Under the pieces are notes generated by a model. That model was not told where the DNA came from and made no database searches. It worked only from the letters and a program-made list of their open reading frames with translations. From Paraburkholderia phenazinium (GTDB lineage Bacteria > Pseudomonadota > Gammaproteobacteria > Burkholderiales > Burkholderiaceae), in assembly GCF_900142845.1 (NCBI RefSeq), contig NZ_FSRU01000002.1:1054001-1118000 (forward strand): a stretch of 64,000 nucleotides of DNA, in the 5' to 3' direction. Numbering within the stretch: the stretch's first letter is position 1; each line of letters starts with the position of its first letter. Both the position numbers and the translations under genes were made by a program. Of the stretch, positions 18,024 through 27,260 are shown one piece after another.

Positions 18024-18389
18024 TGCGACCGCGGGCGGTTGCGCCGGCAACGATATAAGCGCGTCGACGCGGCGCCCGGACGTTGAGGCAAAGCGCCGCC
18101 GCACAAGGCCGGACGCTTTACCGGAGAGTGCTTTCGGAAAGAACTTTGAGCCGGCAAAAGCAGCGTTTCCGCAACGCCGTCGGCGCGCGCGGCACCGGAC
18201 CAGCGAGCGCCTTCGCGGCGCGGGATGAATTGAGTTGGTGCAAGGTCGTGGTGCGTCGCACCATCATATGGCACCGCGCGGATGCCCAACCTGGCATGTC
18301 ACCGGGCAAGCAACTCCTGCGACGACGCGGTAACATCCGTACTCGCGCTTAAGCAAACACTGCGTAGCGTCCCAGTCCATAAAGACGGC
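18024..18389. other. Divergent intergenic region pilJ/MFS
   Basis: No gene is supported. It must hold enhancer sites for the sigma-54 promoter at 18009-18023. The best I see are imperfect GCAC-N7-GTGC-like elements near 18240-18272, spaced 18 bp apart, weaker than those at nirB. No clear sigma-70 promoter for the MFS gene was recognised. Confidence 0.4.
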
Positions 18390-19862
18390 ATGTCACAGCA
18401 CCCCAAGACAGTTCGACCCCTCGTCATCGCGTCGGTCATGGCATCCATGGCGATGGTCGCGATCGAAGCCACCATCGTCTCCACTGCGATGCCGCAGATC
18501 GTCACGCAACTCGGCGGCCTGCATCTCTACAGTTGGGTTTTCTCCTCCTTCCTGCTCGCGCAGACGGCGATGACCGTGGTGTTCGGCAAGCTCGCGGACC
18601 TGTATGGCCGCAAGCCCGTCGTCCTGATCGGCATTGCCATCTTTCTGGTGGGTTCGGTGCTGGCCGGCTTCGCCTGGTCGATGCCGGCCATGATCGTGTT
18701 CCGGCTGATCCAGGGAATCGGCGCCGGCGCCATCCAGCCGGTCACGCTGACCATCGTCGGCGACCTGTACCCGGCCCGCGAACGCGGCAAGATCCAGGGC
18801 TATCTCGCGAGCGTGTGGGCCATCGCGGCCGTGGTCGGCCCCATGGCGGGCGGCCTGCTGATCCGCGACCTGTCGTGGGCGTGGATCTTCTGGATCAACG
18901 TTCCCATCGGCCTCGCTTCCGCCGCGGGCTTCATCGCATTCCTGCACGAGCACGAGAAGCACGAGCGCCCGTCTATCGATATCGCCGGCGCGACCCTCTT
19001 CACGGTGTCGATCGGCGCGCTCATGATGGGGCTCACCGACGCCGGCACCTCCAGCAATGCGCTCGTCGCCTTCGAGTTCGCGCTGTTCGTCGCCTGCGGC
19101 GTCCTGTTCGTGTTGCAGGAACGCCGTGCCGCCGATCCGATGATTTCGTTTGCGCTGTGGGGCCATCGGCCCATCGCCGCGTGCAACGTCGCCACCGTGC
19201 TGTCGGGCATGGCGCTGATGGGCCTGACCAGTTTTCTGCCCATGTATGTGCAGGGCGTGCTGGGCCGCTCGCCGGTGGTGGCCGGTCTCGCGTTGACGAT
19301 GATGATGGTCGGCTGGCCGAGCGGCGCGACGCTCGCGGCCCGCTCCTTCCATCTGCTCGGGCTGCGGCGCACGCTGATCGGCGGCAGTCTGTTCCTGCCG
19401 ATCGGCGCTGTGTGCTTCGCCATCCTCGCGCCGGACAGCAGCCCGGTGCTGGCCGGTGTCGGCTCGCTGGTGATGGGCTTCGGCATGGGGATCGTCAGCG
19501 TCAGCTCGCTGATCCTGATTCAGGAGATCGTCAAGCCGTCCGAGCGCGGCAGCGCTACCGCGTCCAATCTGTTCTCGCGCAATCTGGGCAGCACGCTGGG
19601 CGCGGCCATGTTCGGCGCGGTGCTGAACTACGGGCTGGCTCACTCGTCCGCCGTCGGCGCGGTGACCGCGGACCAGCTCCGGCAGATTCTCGACGCGGCG
19701 CCGGGCAATACCGCGAGCGGCGCAGCCGTGCGGTTCGCCCTGCATCAATCGCTGCACCTGACCTTTGCATCGATCCTGGTGATCTCGTTCCTGTCGGTCG
19801 TCTCGGTGATGATCGTCCCGGCCATCAAGCTAAGCCAGGCGCGGGCGGCCTCGGCAAACTGA
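18390..19862 (+). CDS. MFS drug-type efflux transporter (DHA2-like)
   Basis: 490 residues from ATG 18390; about 14 membrane segments. Shows the MFS motif A (GKLADLYGRKPVVLIG), motif B region (RLIQGIGAGAIQPVTLTIVGDLYP) and motif C (WAIAAVVGPMAGGLLI, with the antiporter-type GP). This places it with EmrB/QacA-like proton-driven multidrug exporters; substrate unknown. Stand-alone gene. Confidence 0.85.
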   Translation: MSQHPKTVRPLVIASVMASMAMVAIEATIVSTAMPQIVTQLGGLHLYSWVFSSFLLAQTAMTVVFGKLADLYGRKPVVLIGIAIFLVGSVLAGFAWSMPAMIVFRLIQGIGAGAIQPVTLTIVGDLYPARERGKIQGYLASVWAIAAVVGPMAGGLLIRDLSWAWIFWINVPIGLASAAGFIAFLHEHEKHERPSIDIAGATLFTVSIGALMMGLTDAGTSSNALVAFEFALFVACGVLFVLQERRAADPMISFALWGHRPIAACNVATVLSGMALMGLTSFLPMYVQGVLGRSPVVAGLALTMMMVGWPSGATLAARSFHLLGLRRTLIGGSLFLPIGAVCFAILAPDSSPVLAGVGSLVMGFGMGIVSVSSLILIQEIVKPSERGSATASNLFSRNLGSTLGAAMFGAVLNYGLAHSSAVGAVTADQLRQILDAAPGNTASGAAVRFALHQSLHLTFASILVISFLSVVSVMIVPAIKLSQARAASAN

Positions 19863-20332
19863 AGCGTCGTCGTGAATGGCAATCCGCATCGGCACCTTCA
19901 CTGCACGATCTTCGCAGGTCGGATAGACTGCAAATACAGAACGACACCATAAGGGCAATACGAGGCCTGAAGATGCGCGAGGCGATTCACGCCACCGCAT
20001 CTCGCGCCAGCCATTGCCCCGCATTGAATTCAATTCTCTGACAAATATGCGAATGGAACCTCGAGACAGCTCCATCCCGATCGTTGCGGAATATCCCACA
20101 CTCATTTGCCTTCAGGCCGATATTCCGCGCCCCCGTATCGCGTTTGAATGCCGTTCGTCATTCAAACGCCCAATCCATTCCATGTGTGTCCCGCTGCACA
20201 GCTAATGCGAGCGAAGGCCCGTAGCGTGGTAACGCGTGCAATGGTTGCAACGCAACGATGTATGGCGCTTGCATGTGTGTCTTAAGAAAAAAGCTTCTGC
20301 AATAACAAGTCACTCAAGTGGTCGGAAATCCC
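19863..20332. other. 470-bp intergenic region with no supported gene
   Basis: Lower GC than its surroundings. A 63-codon frame at 20014-20205 has no ribosome site or recognisable protein pattern. Probably contains the pagL promoter near its right end; none stands out. Confidence 0.5.
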
Positions 20333-20899
20333 ATGCGATCGAATAACAGGTTCCTGAAAAGAAAGTTTATCCGCGCCCTCGCGCTTTGCGCGCTAACAGC
20401 CGGCTCTGCCGCGGCTCATGCCGACCAGTTTGGTGTACAGATTGCCGGCGGCGTCGCCGATCATGATATAAAAAAGGCCGATATCGGCTTGGTCTGGGAT
20501 CCAGGTTTAAGCTGGTGGGAAATCGGCGGGTATCACTTTACGGTGGTCGGAGAGGCGCACGTTGCCTACTGGGACATTCGCGAAAGCGACGCGGCCCATC
20601 CGGACATCTGGGAATTCGGCCTGACGCCGATGTTCCGCTTCATCAAGAGTGCGGGCTGGTTCCGTCCGTATATCGAAGGCGGCGTGGGCGTACGCCTCCT
20701 CTCGCATGTGCGGGAGACGGACGACCGCACCTTCTCGTCGGCGTTCCAGTTTGCCGACGTGATCGGCGTCGGCGCCCAGTTCGGCGCGCGTCAGCAGTAT
20801 CAGGCCGGGTTCCGCTTCCAGCATCTGTCGAACGCCGGTCTGGAACATCCCAACCCCGGCGCCAACTTCAGCGAAGTCTATCTGCAATACAACTTCTGA
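20333..20899 (+). CDS. pagL: PagL-like lipid A 3-O-deacylase
   Basis: Outer-membrane beta-barrel hydrolase that removes the 3-O acyl chain of lipid A. 188 residues from ATG 20333 (GGAAA seven bases upstream); signal peptide ends AAHA, mature from Asp31. The family block QHLSNAG holds the catalytic His164 and Ser166, and the protein ends with aromatic YLQYNF as barrels do. By spacing from Ser (12 residues, as in Pseudomonas PagL), the catalytic Glu position reads Asn178; the nearest acids are Glu171 and Glu181. Confidence 0.8.
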   Translation: MRSNNRFLKRKFIRALALCALTAGSAAAHADQFGVQIAGGVADHDIKKADIGLVWDPGLSWWEIGGYHFTVVGEAHVAYWDIRESDAAHPDIWEFGLTPMFRFIKSAGWFRPYIEGGVGVRLLSHVRETDDRTFSSAFQFADVIGVGAQFGARQQYQAGFRFQHLSNAGLEHPNPGANFSEVYLQYNF

Positions 20900-21062
20900 T
20901 CGCCGCGGCCGCACGCCCCGCTGCGGCGCCGGCACGCCGGCTTGCCCCTGCAAGCACAAGGTGTTCCTGATTCCGCTCAGCGCGTGCTATCGTTGTGTTG
21001 CAGCAAAGGACGGTTCACGCACCGTCGGGAACCGAACGCAACTCATCGTAGCGAGTGTCGCC

Positions 21063-21428
21063 ATGAGTGATGTACGCCTCCATCTGAGCCCACGCGATCG
21101 CGTGGAACTGCTGTGCTGGCTCACCTGCGGGAGCCTCGGCGCCTATTACCTCAATGAGACCTGGCCGGAACCGGCCTTTCACGTGCAGGCGGCTCACAAG
21201 TGGCTTGACCGGCACTTACGGGAAGCTGACTGGCTGAGCGTGGCCAAACTCTCCGCCCTCGCGCTGGAGATTGCGGGGCGGCACGCGCGCTTTGTCGAAG
21301 CGGAGTGGGCGCGCGACGCCGTCGAAGAAATTCTCGATACCGACGACCTCAATTTCCAGGCGCGCCTCGTCACCCAGGTGCTGGCCGACTGCCAGTACGC
21401 GCTGTCGGACAAGCGTATTGCGGACTGA
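21063..21428 (+). CDS. Small hypothetical protein (121 aa)
   Basis: Not recognised. ATG 21063 (MSDVRLHLSPRDRVELLCWL). Largely helical, soluble, with Trp and Leu at regular spacing and an acidic C-terminal half; no signal peptide or metal motif. Open from ATG to TGA with high third-position GC, so probably real. Lies alone between pagL and the TAXI receptor. Confidence 0.6.
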   Translation: MSDVRLHLSPRDRVELLCWLTCGSLGAYYLNETWPEPAFHVQAAHKWLDRHLREADWLSVAKLSALALEIAGRHARFVEAEWARDAVEEILDTDDLNFQARLVTQVLADCQYALSDKRIAD

Positions 21429-21602
21429 GCGCAAAGAGAGACGTTGTCGGCAAAACGGCCGCGCCAGGGTTTTCACGTAGCCGGCTATGGATCGCCTGTG
21501 TCTTTTTTAAGCCATCCTGAATAATAATCTCGGGCCGGTCAATCGTGACACGCCCCGCCCGGCCGGCTGCAAGACATGCGCCGCCCTCCGAACCGAGCTC
21601 AC

Positions 21603-22940
21603 ATGAGACATCATCGCCCGCGTCCTCCGACCTTCCCCGGCGAGCATTCCCATGCCGATCTGCGCGATCTGACCTTGACGTTCGCGCCGATTGCGATCTT
21701 CGTGGTGGTCGTCATCACGCTGGTGGTGTGGCTGGTGGATCCGGCGCCGCCGCATACGATCACGATGAGCGCCGGCCCGCACGACAGCTCGTTCCTGCTC
21801 GCCGCCGACGAATACAAAAAGATCCTCGCCCGCAACGGCGTGACGCTCAAGGTGCTGGAATCGGACGGCTCGCTGCAAAACCTGCAGCGCCTGCTGGACC
21901 CCAAACAGCATGTGGATATCGCGCTGGTGCAAGGCGGCGTCGCGGATGGCCTGGCCGCGTCTTCCCTGATGTCGCTCGGCAGCGTGTTCTATGACCCCAT
22001 CGTGGTGTTCTATCGCGGCACCGGCATCACGCGCCTCGCGCAACTCGAAGGCAAGCGGATCGCGATAGGTCGCGAAGGCAGCGGCACCCGCGAGCTGGCG
22101 CTCAAGCTGCTGGGAGCGAACGGCATCGCCCCGGGCGGCGACACGCCGCTCCTGCCCGACGACGGACTGCAGGCCGCAACCAAGCTGGTCTCGGGCGAGG
22201 TCGATGCCGCCATCCTGAACGGCGATTCGGCCACCCGCGCCTTGATGCTGCGGCTGTTGCGCGTGCCCGGCATCTCGGTGATGGACTTCGAGGAAGCCAG
22301 CGCCTATACGCGCCTCTTTCCCTATCTGGATGAGATCGACCTGCCGCCCGGCGTGCTCGACCTGCGCCACCGGATCCCCGCCGACACGGTCCACCTGATC
22401 AGCCCGACCGTCGAAATCGTCGCGCGCACCAACCTGCACCCCGCCATCTCCGATCTGCTGATCGAAGCCGCCCAGGAGATTCACGGCATGCCCGGACTCC
22501 TGCAACACGCGGGACAATTCCCCAGTCCGGTCGCGCGCGAATACCCGATCAGCGAAGATGCGCAGCGCTACTACAAGACCGGCAAGAGCTTTCTCTACCG
22601 CAATTTGCCGTTCTGGCTGGCAAGCGTCGGCGACCGCACGCTGGTCCTGCTGCTGCCGGTCGCAGTGCTGCTGTTTCCAGCCTTGCGTCTGATTCCCGCG
22701 CTGTATCGCTGGCGCGTGAGGTCGCGCATCTATCGCTATTACGGCTCGCTGATTGCGATTGAACGGGAAGCCTTGAAGGCGCCCTCAGAGGCGCAACGCG
22801 AGGCGCTGTTCCGTGAACTGGATCAGATCGAAGAGTCGCTCGACAGCCTGCGCATGCCGCTCGCCTACGCCGACACGTTTTACGTATTGCGCGAGCACGT
22901 CGGCTTCGTGCGCGCCCGCCTCGCCCAGGGCAATCCATAA
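21603..22940 (+). CDS. Membrane-anchored TAXI-family solute receptor
   Basis: TRAP-transporter-associated extracytoplasmic immunogenic (TAXI) family. A first membrane helix at about 28-45 (IAIFVVVVITLVVWLV) serves as anchor, then a two-lobed receptor domain (TMSAGPHDSSFLLAADEY, DIALVQGGVADG, IAIGREGSGTRELALKLL). A second hydrophobic segment (TLVLLLPVAVLLFPAL) near residue 345 leads to a basic, helical cytoplasmic tail of about 80 residues. No TRAP permease is adjacent. A start at 21576 is also possible. Confidence 0.8.
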   Translation: MRHHRPRPPTFPGEHSHADLRDLTLTFAPIAIFVVVVITLVVWLVDPAPPHTITMSAGPHDSSFLLAADEYKKILARNGVTLKVLESDGSLQNLQRLLDPKQHVDIALVQGGVADGLAASSLMSLGSVFYDPIVVFYRGTGITRLAQLEGKRIAIGREGSGTRELALKLLGANGIAPGGDTPLLPDDGLQAATKLVSGEVDAAILNGDSATRALMLRLLRVPGISVMDFEEASAYTRLFPYLDEIDLPPGVLDLRHRIPADTVHLISPTVEIVARTNLHPAISDLLIEAAQEIHGMPGLLQHAGQFPSPVAREYPISEDAQRYYKTGKSFLYRNLPFWLASVGDRTLVLLLPVAVLLFPALRLIPALYRWRVRSRIYRYYGSLIAIEREALKAPSEAQREALFRELDQIEESLDSLRMPLAYADTFYVLREHVGFVRARLAQGNP

Positions 22941-22980
22941 GCGCCGGCGTCACGGGCCTTCTCACCGCTCACGACAGCAA

Positions 22981-23029
22981 GCAGTAAGCAGTGAGCAGTG
23001 AGCAGTGAGCAGTGAGCAGTGAGCAGTGA
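22981..23029. repeat. Heptanucleotide tandem repeat (GCAGTGA)
   Basis: One GCAGTAA followed by six exact GCAGTGA copies, with partial units on both sides. Non-coding, about 105 bp upstream of the cydA ATG and 40 bp after the TAXI gene. Perfect short repeats of this kind vary in copy number by slippage. Confidence 0.9.
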
Positions 23030-23134
23030 GCGAACGCAGGTTAAGGGCAGCGCGGCGAAAAAACGTGTATGTTGCCTAGGTGCAACGGGGATCGCTCCGC
23101 CAACCCGACCCGCCCTCGTCTTCCGGAGACCGCA

Positions 23135-24526
23135 ATGATCAACCTCAGCGCGCTGGATCTTTCGCGACTGCAGTTTGCTTTCACGGTGTCGTTTCACATC
23201 ATTTTCCCTGCGATGAGCATTGGCCTCGCCAGCTTCATCGCGGTACTCGAAGCGGCCTGGCTGAAGACCGGCAAACTGCACTACAAGGAACTGTGCCTGT
23301 TCTGGTCGAAAGTCTTCGCGATCGGCTTCGGCATGGGCGTGGTGTCGGGCGTCGTGATGGCCTATCAGTTCGGCACCAACTGGGCGGGCTTTGCGAAATT
23401 CGCCGGTCCCATCACCGGTCCGCTGCTCACTTACGAGGTGATGACCGCGTTTTTTCTGGAAGCCGGCTTCCTCGGCATCATGCTGTTCGGCTGGGATCGT
23501 GTGGGGCGTCGCGCGCACTTCGGCGCCACCCTGCTGGTGGCCATCGGCACGCTGATCTCGACCTTCTGGATTCTCGCCTCGAATAGCTGGATGCAGACGC
23601 CCCAGGGCTTCGCGGTCGAGAACGGCCACGTAGTCCCGCTCGACTGGTTCAAGATCGTCTTCAACCCCTCGTTTCCGTACCGGCTCGCGCATATGGCGAT
23701 TGCCGCCTTTATCGTCGGCGCGCTGCTCGTCTCGGCCGCCGGCGCCTGGCACCTGCTGCGCGGCCGGCGCGATCCGGCGGTCAAGACCATGTTTTCGATG
23801 GCGCTGTGGCTGCTGCTGGTGCTCGCGCCGGTCCAGGCGCTGGTGGGCGATCAGCACGGCCTGAACACGCGCAAGTACCAGCCCGCGAAGATCGCCGCCA
23901 TCGAGGGCCTGTGGGAGACGGAACACGGCGGCACCGCGCTCAATCTGATCGGCTTTCCCGACATGCAGGCTGAAGAGACGCGCTACGCGATCCAGATTCC
24001 GCATCTGGGCAGCCTCATCCTGACGCATTCGTGGGACGGCGAAATTCGCGGCCTGAAGGAGTTTCCCAAGGAAGACCGGCCGGATTCGTCGGTTATCTTC
24101 TGGACCTTCCGCCTCATGGCCGGCCTCGGCATGCTGATGATCCTGCTGGCCGTGATCGGTCTGATCCTGCGGCGCGGCGGCCGCCTCTACGAAAGCCGCC
24201 TGTTCCAGTACTGCATGCTGGCGATGGGTCCGGCCGGCTTCATCACGCTGCTGGCCGGCTGGGTCACGACCGAAATGGGCCGCCAACCGTGGGTGGTGTA
24301 CGGCGTGTTGCGCACGGCGCAAGCGGTGTCGCCGGTGACCCAGCAGGACGTCAGCGTGTCGCTGATGATCTTCGTGATCGTCTACTTCCTGGTGTTCTGC
24401 ACGGGCATCTACTACATCCTCAAACTGCTGCGCATCGGACCGCCGTACGACGATGCGGCGCCACGCCCAACGCCGGGCGCCGATGCGAACAGCAGCGGCC
24501 GCCGGCCGCTCGCCGCGGTCGAGTAA
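23135..24526 (+). CDS. cydA: Cytochrome bd-type quinol oxidase subunit I (CioA-like)
   Basis: Quinol-oxidising, heme-bearing subunit of a terminal oxidase in the inner membrane. His21 in SFHIIFP is the heme d/b595 region ligand; b558 ligands are His in FPYRLAHMAI and Met in GWVTTEMGRQPW. The quinol loop contains GLNTRKYQPAKIAAIEGLWET and is short, as in cyanide-insensitive (Cio) forms rather than E. coli long-loop CydA. 463 residues; GGAGAC precedes the ATG at 23135. Confidence 0.93.
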   Translation: MINLSALDLSRLQFAFTVSFHIIFPAMSIGLASFIAVLEAAWLKTGKLHYKELCLFWSKVFAIGFGMGVVSGVVMAYQFGTNWAGFAKFAGPITGPLLTYEVMTAFFLEAGFLGIMLFGWDRVGRRAHFGATLLVAIGTLISTFWILASNSWMQTPQGFAVENGHVVPLDWFKIVFNPSFPYRLAHMAIAAFIVGALLVSAAGAWHLLRGRRDPAVKTMFSMALWLLLVLAPVQALVGDQHGLNTRKYQPAKIAAIEGLWETEHGGTALNLIGFPDMQAEETRYAIQIPHLGSLILTHSWDGEIRGLKEFPKEDRPDSSVIFWTFRLMAGLGMLMILLAVIGLILRRGGRLYESRLFQYCMLAMGPAGFITLLAGWVTTEMGRQPWVVYGVLRTAQAVSPVTQQDVSVSLMIFVIVYFLVFCTGIYYILKLLRIGPPYDDAAPRPTPGADANSSGRRPLAAVE

Positions 24527-24594
24527 CGCGGGCGGATACAAGAGGCGGCAAGCGGCGGCAAGCAGGACTCCACTCACCTGAACCGGAGCACAGC

Positions 24595-25593
24595 ATGGAC
24601 GTGACGACTATCTGGGCCGCGATCATCGCACTCGGGCTCTTCATGTATGTGGCACTCGACGGCTTCGATCTCGGCATCGGCCTGATCTTTCCGTTCTTTC
24701 CGGACGACGTCGAACGCGACCTGATGATCGGCACCATTGCGCCGGTGTGGGACGGCAACGAAACCTGGCTGGTGCTGGGCGGTGCCGCCCTGTTCGCGGC
24801 GTTTCCGGACGTGTATTCGATCGTGCTCTCGGCGCTGTATCTGCCGATCGTCACCATGCTCGTCTGCCTGATCTTTCGCGGCGTCTCCTTCGAGATCCGC
24901 GAGAAAGCGACCCGCACGAAGAACCTCTGGAACCTCGCGTTCATTGCCGGATCGGCCGGCGCGTCGTTCTTTCAGGGCGTGATTCTGGGCGCTTACCTGC
25001 AGGGCATTCCGGTCGCGAACGGCGTGTTCGCCGGACCGTCGTTCTTCTGGCTCACGCCCTTCAGCCTGCTGACCGGCTTTGGCTTGATGGCCACCTATGC
25101 GCTGCTGGGCGCCTGCTGGCTGATCATGAAAACGCAAGGCGACCTGCAGCGCCGCCTGCACGAGGTGGTGCGGCCGCTGACGATCGTGCTGCTCGCCTTC
25201 ATGGTGGTGGTCTCGATCTGGACGCCGCTCACCGACGCGAAAATCGCCCAGCGCTGGTTCGATTCGGGCCTGCTGCACCGCTTGCTGCCGGTGCCGTTTC
25301 TGGTCGCGATCACCGCGCTGTTCATGTTCCGCGCGTTGCGGCGCCATCACGACAACACGCCGTTTCTGCTGGCGCTGCTGCTGATCCTGCTCGGCTATCT
25401 CGGCCTGCTCGTCAGCATCTGGCCGTATGCGATCCCCAACGTCATGACGCTCCAGGAAGCGGCTGCGCCGCGCTCGAGCCAGCTCTTCACGCTGGTGGGC
25501 GCGGTCGTCATTCTGCCGGTGATCCTCGTGTACACGACGCTTGGATATCACGTGTTCCGCGGCAAGTCCGCACCCGGTGCGAAGTATCACTAA
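24595..25593 (+). CDS. cydB: Cytochrome bd-type quinol oxidase subunit II (CioB-like)
   Basis: 332 residues, about eight membrane helices. Family start TIWAAIIALGLFMYVALDGFDLGIG and the PVWDGNETWLVLGGAALFAAFP block are clear. 68 bp after cydA with GGAG upstream of ATG 24595. Forms the heterodimer core with CydA. Confidence 0.94.
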   Translation: MDVTTIWAAIIALGLFMYVALDGFDLGIGLIFPFFPDDVERDLMIGTIAPVWDGNETWLVLGGAALFAAFPDVYSIVLSALYLPIVTMLVCLIFRGVSFEIREKATRTKNLWNLAFIAGSAGASFFQGVILGAYLQGIPVANGVFAGPSFFWLTPFSLLTGFGLMATYALLGACWLIMKTQGDLQRRLHEVVRPLTIVLLAFMVVVSIWTPLTDAKIAQRWFDSGLLHRLLPVPFLVAITALFMFRALRRHHDNTPFLLALLLILLGYLGLLVSIWPYAIPNVMTLQEAAAPRSSQLFTLVGAVVILPVILVYTTLGYHVFRGKSAPGAKYH

Positions 25594-25613
25594 GTATGTC
25601 GAGGTGCGTTGCC

Positions 25614-25814
25614 ATGCGACTCTCCTGGCGCTCGACGCCACACACGTCAAACACGGCGGCGACGCAGCAGCCGCAAGCGGAGGCGGCGGCGCAGCCTGCT
25701 CACGGCCGGCTCAAGCGTGTGCTCTGGTTCGTCGCGCTGTGGTGCGCGGGCGTCGCGGGCGCGATGCTGCTTGCACTGCCGTTCCGTCTGCTGATGCAGG
25801 CCGCCATGCACTAG
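25614..25814 (+). CDS. DUF2474-type small membrane protein of the bd oxidase operon
   Basis: 66 residues: an Ala/Gln-rich start, then RLKRVLWFVALWCAGVAGAMLLALPFRLLM, one transmembrane helix in the DUF2474 pattern (small proteins placed after Cio-type cydB). GAGGTG seven bases before ATG 25614 decides this start over the in-frame ATG at 25596. Likely a CydX-like accessory subunit by position; no CydX sequence match is claimed. Confidence 0.7.
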   Translation: MRLSWRSTPHTSNTAATQQPQAEAAAQPAHGRLKRVLWFVALWCAGVAGAMLLALPFRLLMQAAMH

Positions 25815-25851
25815 GCGGCGGCGCGCTTCGCCTGCGCTGGAACTGCGACGC

Positions 25852-27207
25852 CTAGGTCCAGACGATAAAGCGCGTCCCCGAAGCCAGACTGCTGACCGTC
25901 AGCCGCCATTCGTGGGCCACGGCGATTTCCTTGCAGATGGCGAGTCCGAGGCCGGCGCCATCGTGCCTTGCACCGGGCGCGCGCCAGAACCGCTTGAACA
26001 GGTAGGGCAGATGTTCCTCGCGGATGCCGGGCCCCTGGTCGATCACTTCGATCGACACAGCGCCGATGACGAGCCGCACCACGCTGTTCGGCGCGGACAC
26101 GTTGAGCGCGTTTTCGACGATATTCTTCAGCAGGATGAACAGCGCGCTCCGGTCGGCCCACAGCGTAGCGGGGGCGTCGGCGGTGTCGAGTTCGAGCTTG
26201 ACCTGCTTCGCCGTGGCCTTGCGCTCGAGATACGCCAGCACGTCGCGCGCCACCTCGGCGGTGCTGATTTCGGCAAAGGTGAAATTCTGCGCTTCGCTGA
26301 CTTCGGCCAGATGCAACAACTGCCGGACCTGGCGCGCCATCAGGTCGATCTCGCGCAGCAGCAGTTCCTTGTCCGCGATTTCGGGCTGCAATTCGATCTG
26401 GCCGCGCACCAGCGTCAGCGGCGTCTGCAGTTCGTGCGCCGCCGAGGCGAGAAACTGCTGCTGCACGGTGAAGCCGTTTTCCAGTCTGCCGAGCGCCGCG
26501 TTGAAGGCGTGGATCAACGGCTTGATCTCGCTCGGCACGCCTTGCAGGGACAGCCGCGTCTTCAGGTTGCGCGGCGTGATCAGCGCGGCCGCGCTCGACG
26601 CCTCCCTGAGAGGCTTCAGGAGCCGATGCACGGTGACCGTCAAGGTGAGCCCGAAAATGATGGCCGCAATGAAGGTAATGGTCCTGACCGTGGCCGGAAT
26701 CTGCTTCACCTTCGAGCCGATCATCGCATCGACGAGGCGCGCGCTGGTCGCGGTCTGGGCATAAAAGAGCGACGATCCATGCTGGACCGGCAGCGTCATG
26801 ATGTCGAACGGCCTGCCGGCAATCGCGACCCGCTTGCTGGTCTCGACGATCGCGGCAGGGTCGCCTTGAATCCAGGGTCTCCCGTCCTGCGCGCCGGTCG
26901 AGGCGAGCAACACGTGACCCGTTGCATCGAGGACACGGTAGCGGATCTCCGTGGGCGCCGCGGCGAAAATCCAGGCCAGCCTCTCGGGCAAATTGACGGA
27001 CACAGGCCGGCCGGCGCCGTCAAAACCGACGCCGCTCGCGACCTGCAGCGCCTGTTCCTTCTGTTCGTGGCGCCCGAGCATCTGCTCCGGGAAGTGATTG
27101 AACGAGTAGGTCACGACCATAGCGAGCGCGCTCAGCGTGAGCGCCAGCGCGACGATGCTGGTCACCCACAGGCGCGCGGACAGGCTTCGGATCCAGTGAT
27201 TCAGCAT
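25852..27207 (-). CDS. Sensor histidine kinase
   Basis: 451 residues, QseC/TctE-like layout: TM helix at about 13-35, periplasmic sensor of about 120 residues, second TM (TITFIAAIIFGLTLTVTV), HAMP region, phospho-acceptor His258 in SAAHELQTPLT, and a HATPase domain with N box (LLKNIVENALN), DQGPGI and GAGLGLAICKEI. ATG 27207. Pairs with the response regulator encoded just upstream (53 bp) after mipA. Confidence 0.92.
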   Translation of the reverse strand: MLNHWIRSLSARLWVTSIVALALTLSALAMVVTYSFNHFPEQMLGRHEQKEQALQVASGVGFDGAGRPVSVNLPERLAWIFAAAPTEIRYRVLDATGHVLLASTGAQDGRPWIQGDPAAIVETSKRVAIAGRPFDIMTLPVQHGSSLFYAQTATSARLVDAMIGSKVKQIPATVRTITFIAAIIFGLTLTVTVHRLLKPLREASSAAALITPRNLKTRLSLQGVPSEIKPLIHAFNAALGRLENGFTVQQQFLASAAHELQTPLTLVRGQIELQPEIADKELLLREIDLMARQVRQLLHLAEVSEAQNFTFAEISTAEVARDVLAYLERKATAKQVKLELDTADAPATLWADRSALFILLKNIVENALNVSAPNSVVRLVIGAVSIEVIDQGPGIREEHLPYLFKRFWRAPGARHDGAGLGLAICKEIAVAHEWRLTVSSLASGTRFIVWT

Positions 27208-27260
27208 GGCGAATGAGCGTGACAAAGAGGCATGGCAAACGAGCGTGGCAAACGAGCGGC

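Noticed and set aside
18236..18272. NtrC enhancer pair upstream of pilJ
   Set aside because: Only imperfect half-sites with 18-bp spacing; mentioned in the gap entry but not called as a site.
20014..20205. 63-codon ORF upstream of pagL
   Set aside because: No ribosome site, no recognisable pattern, composition like non-coding sequence.
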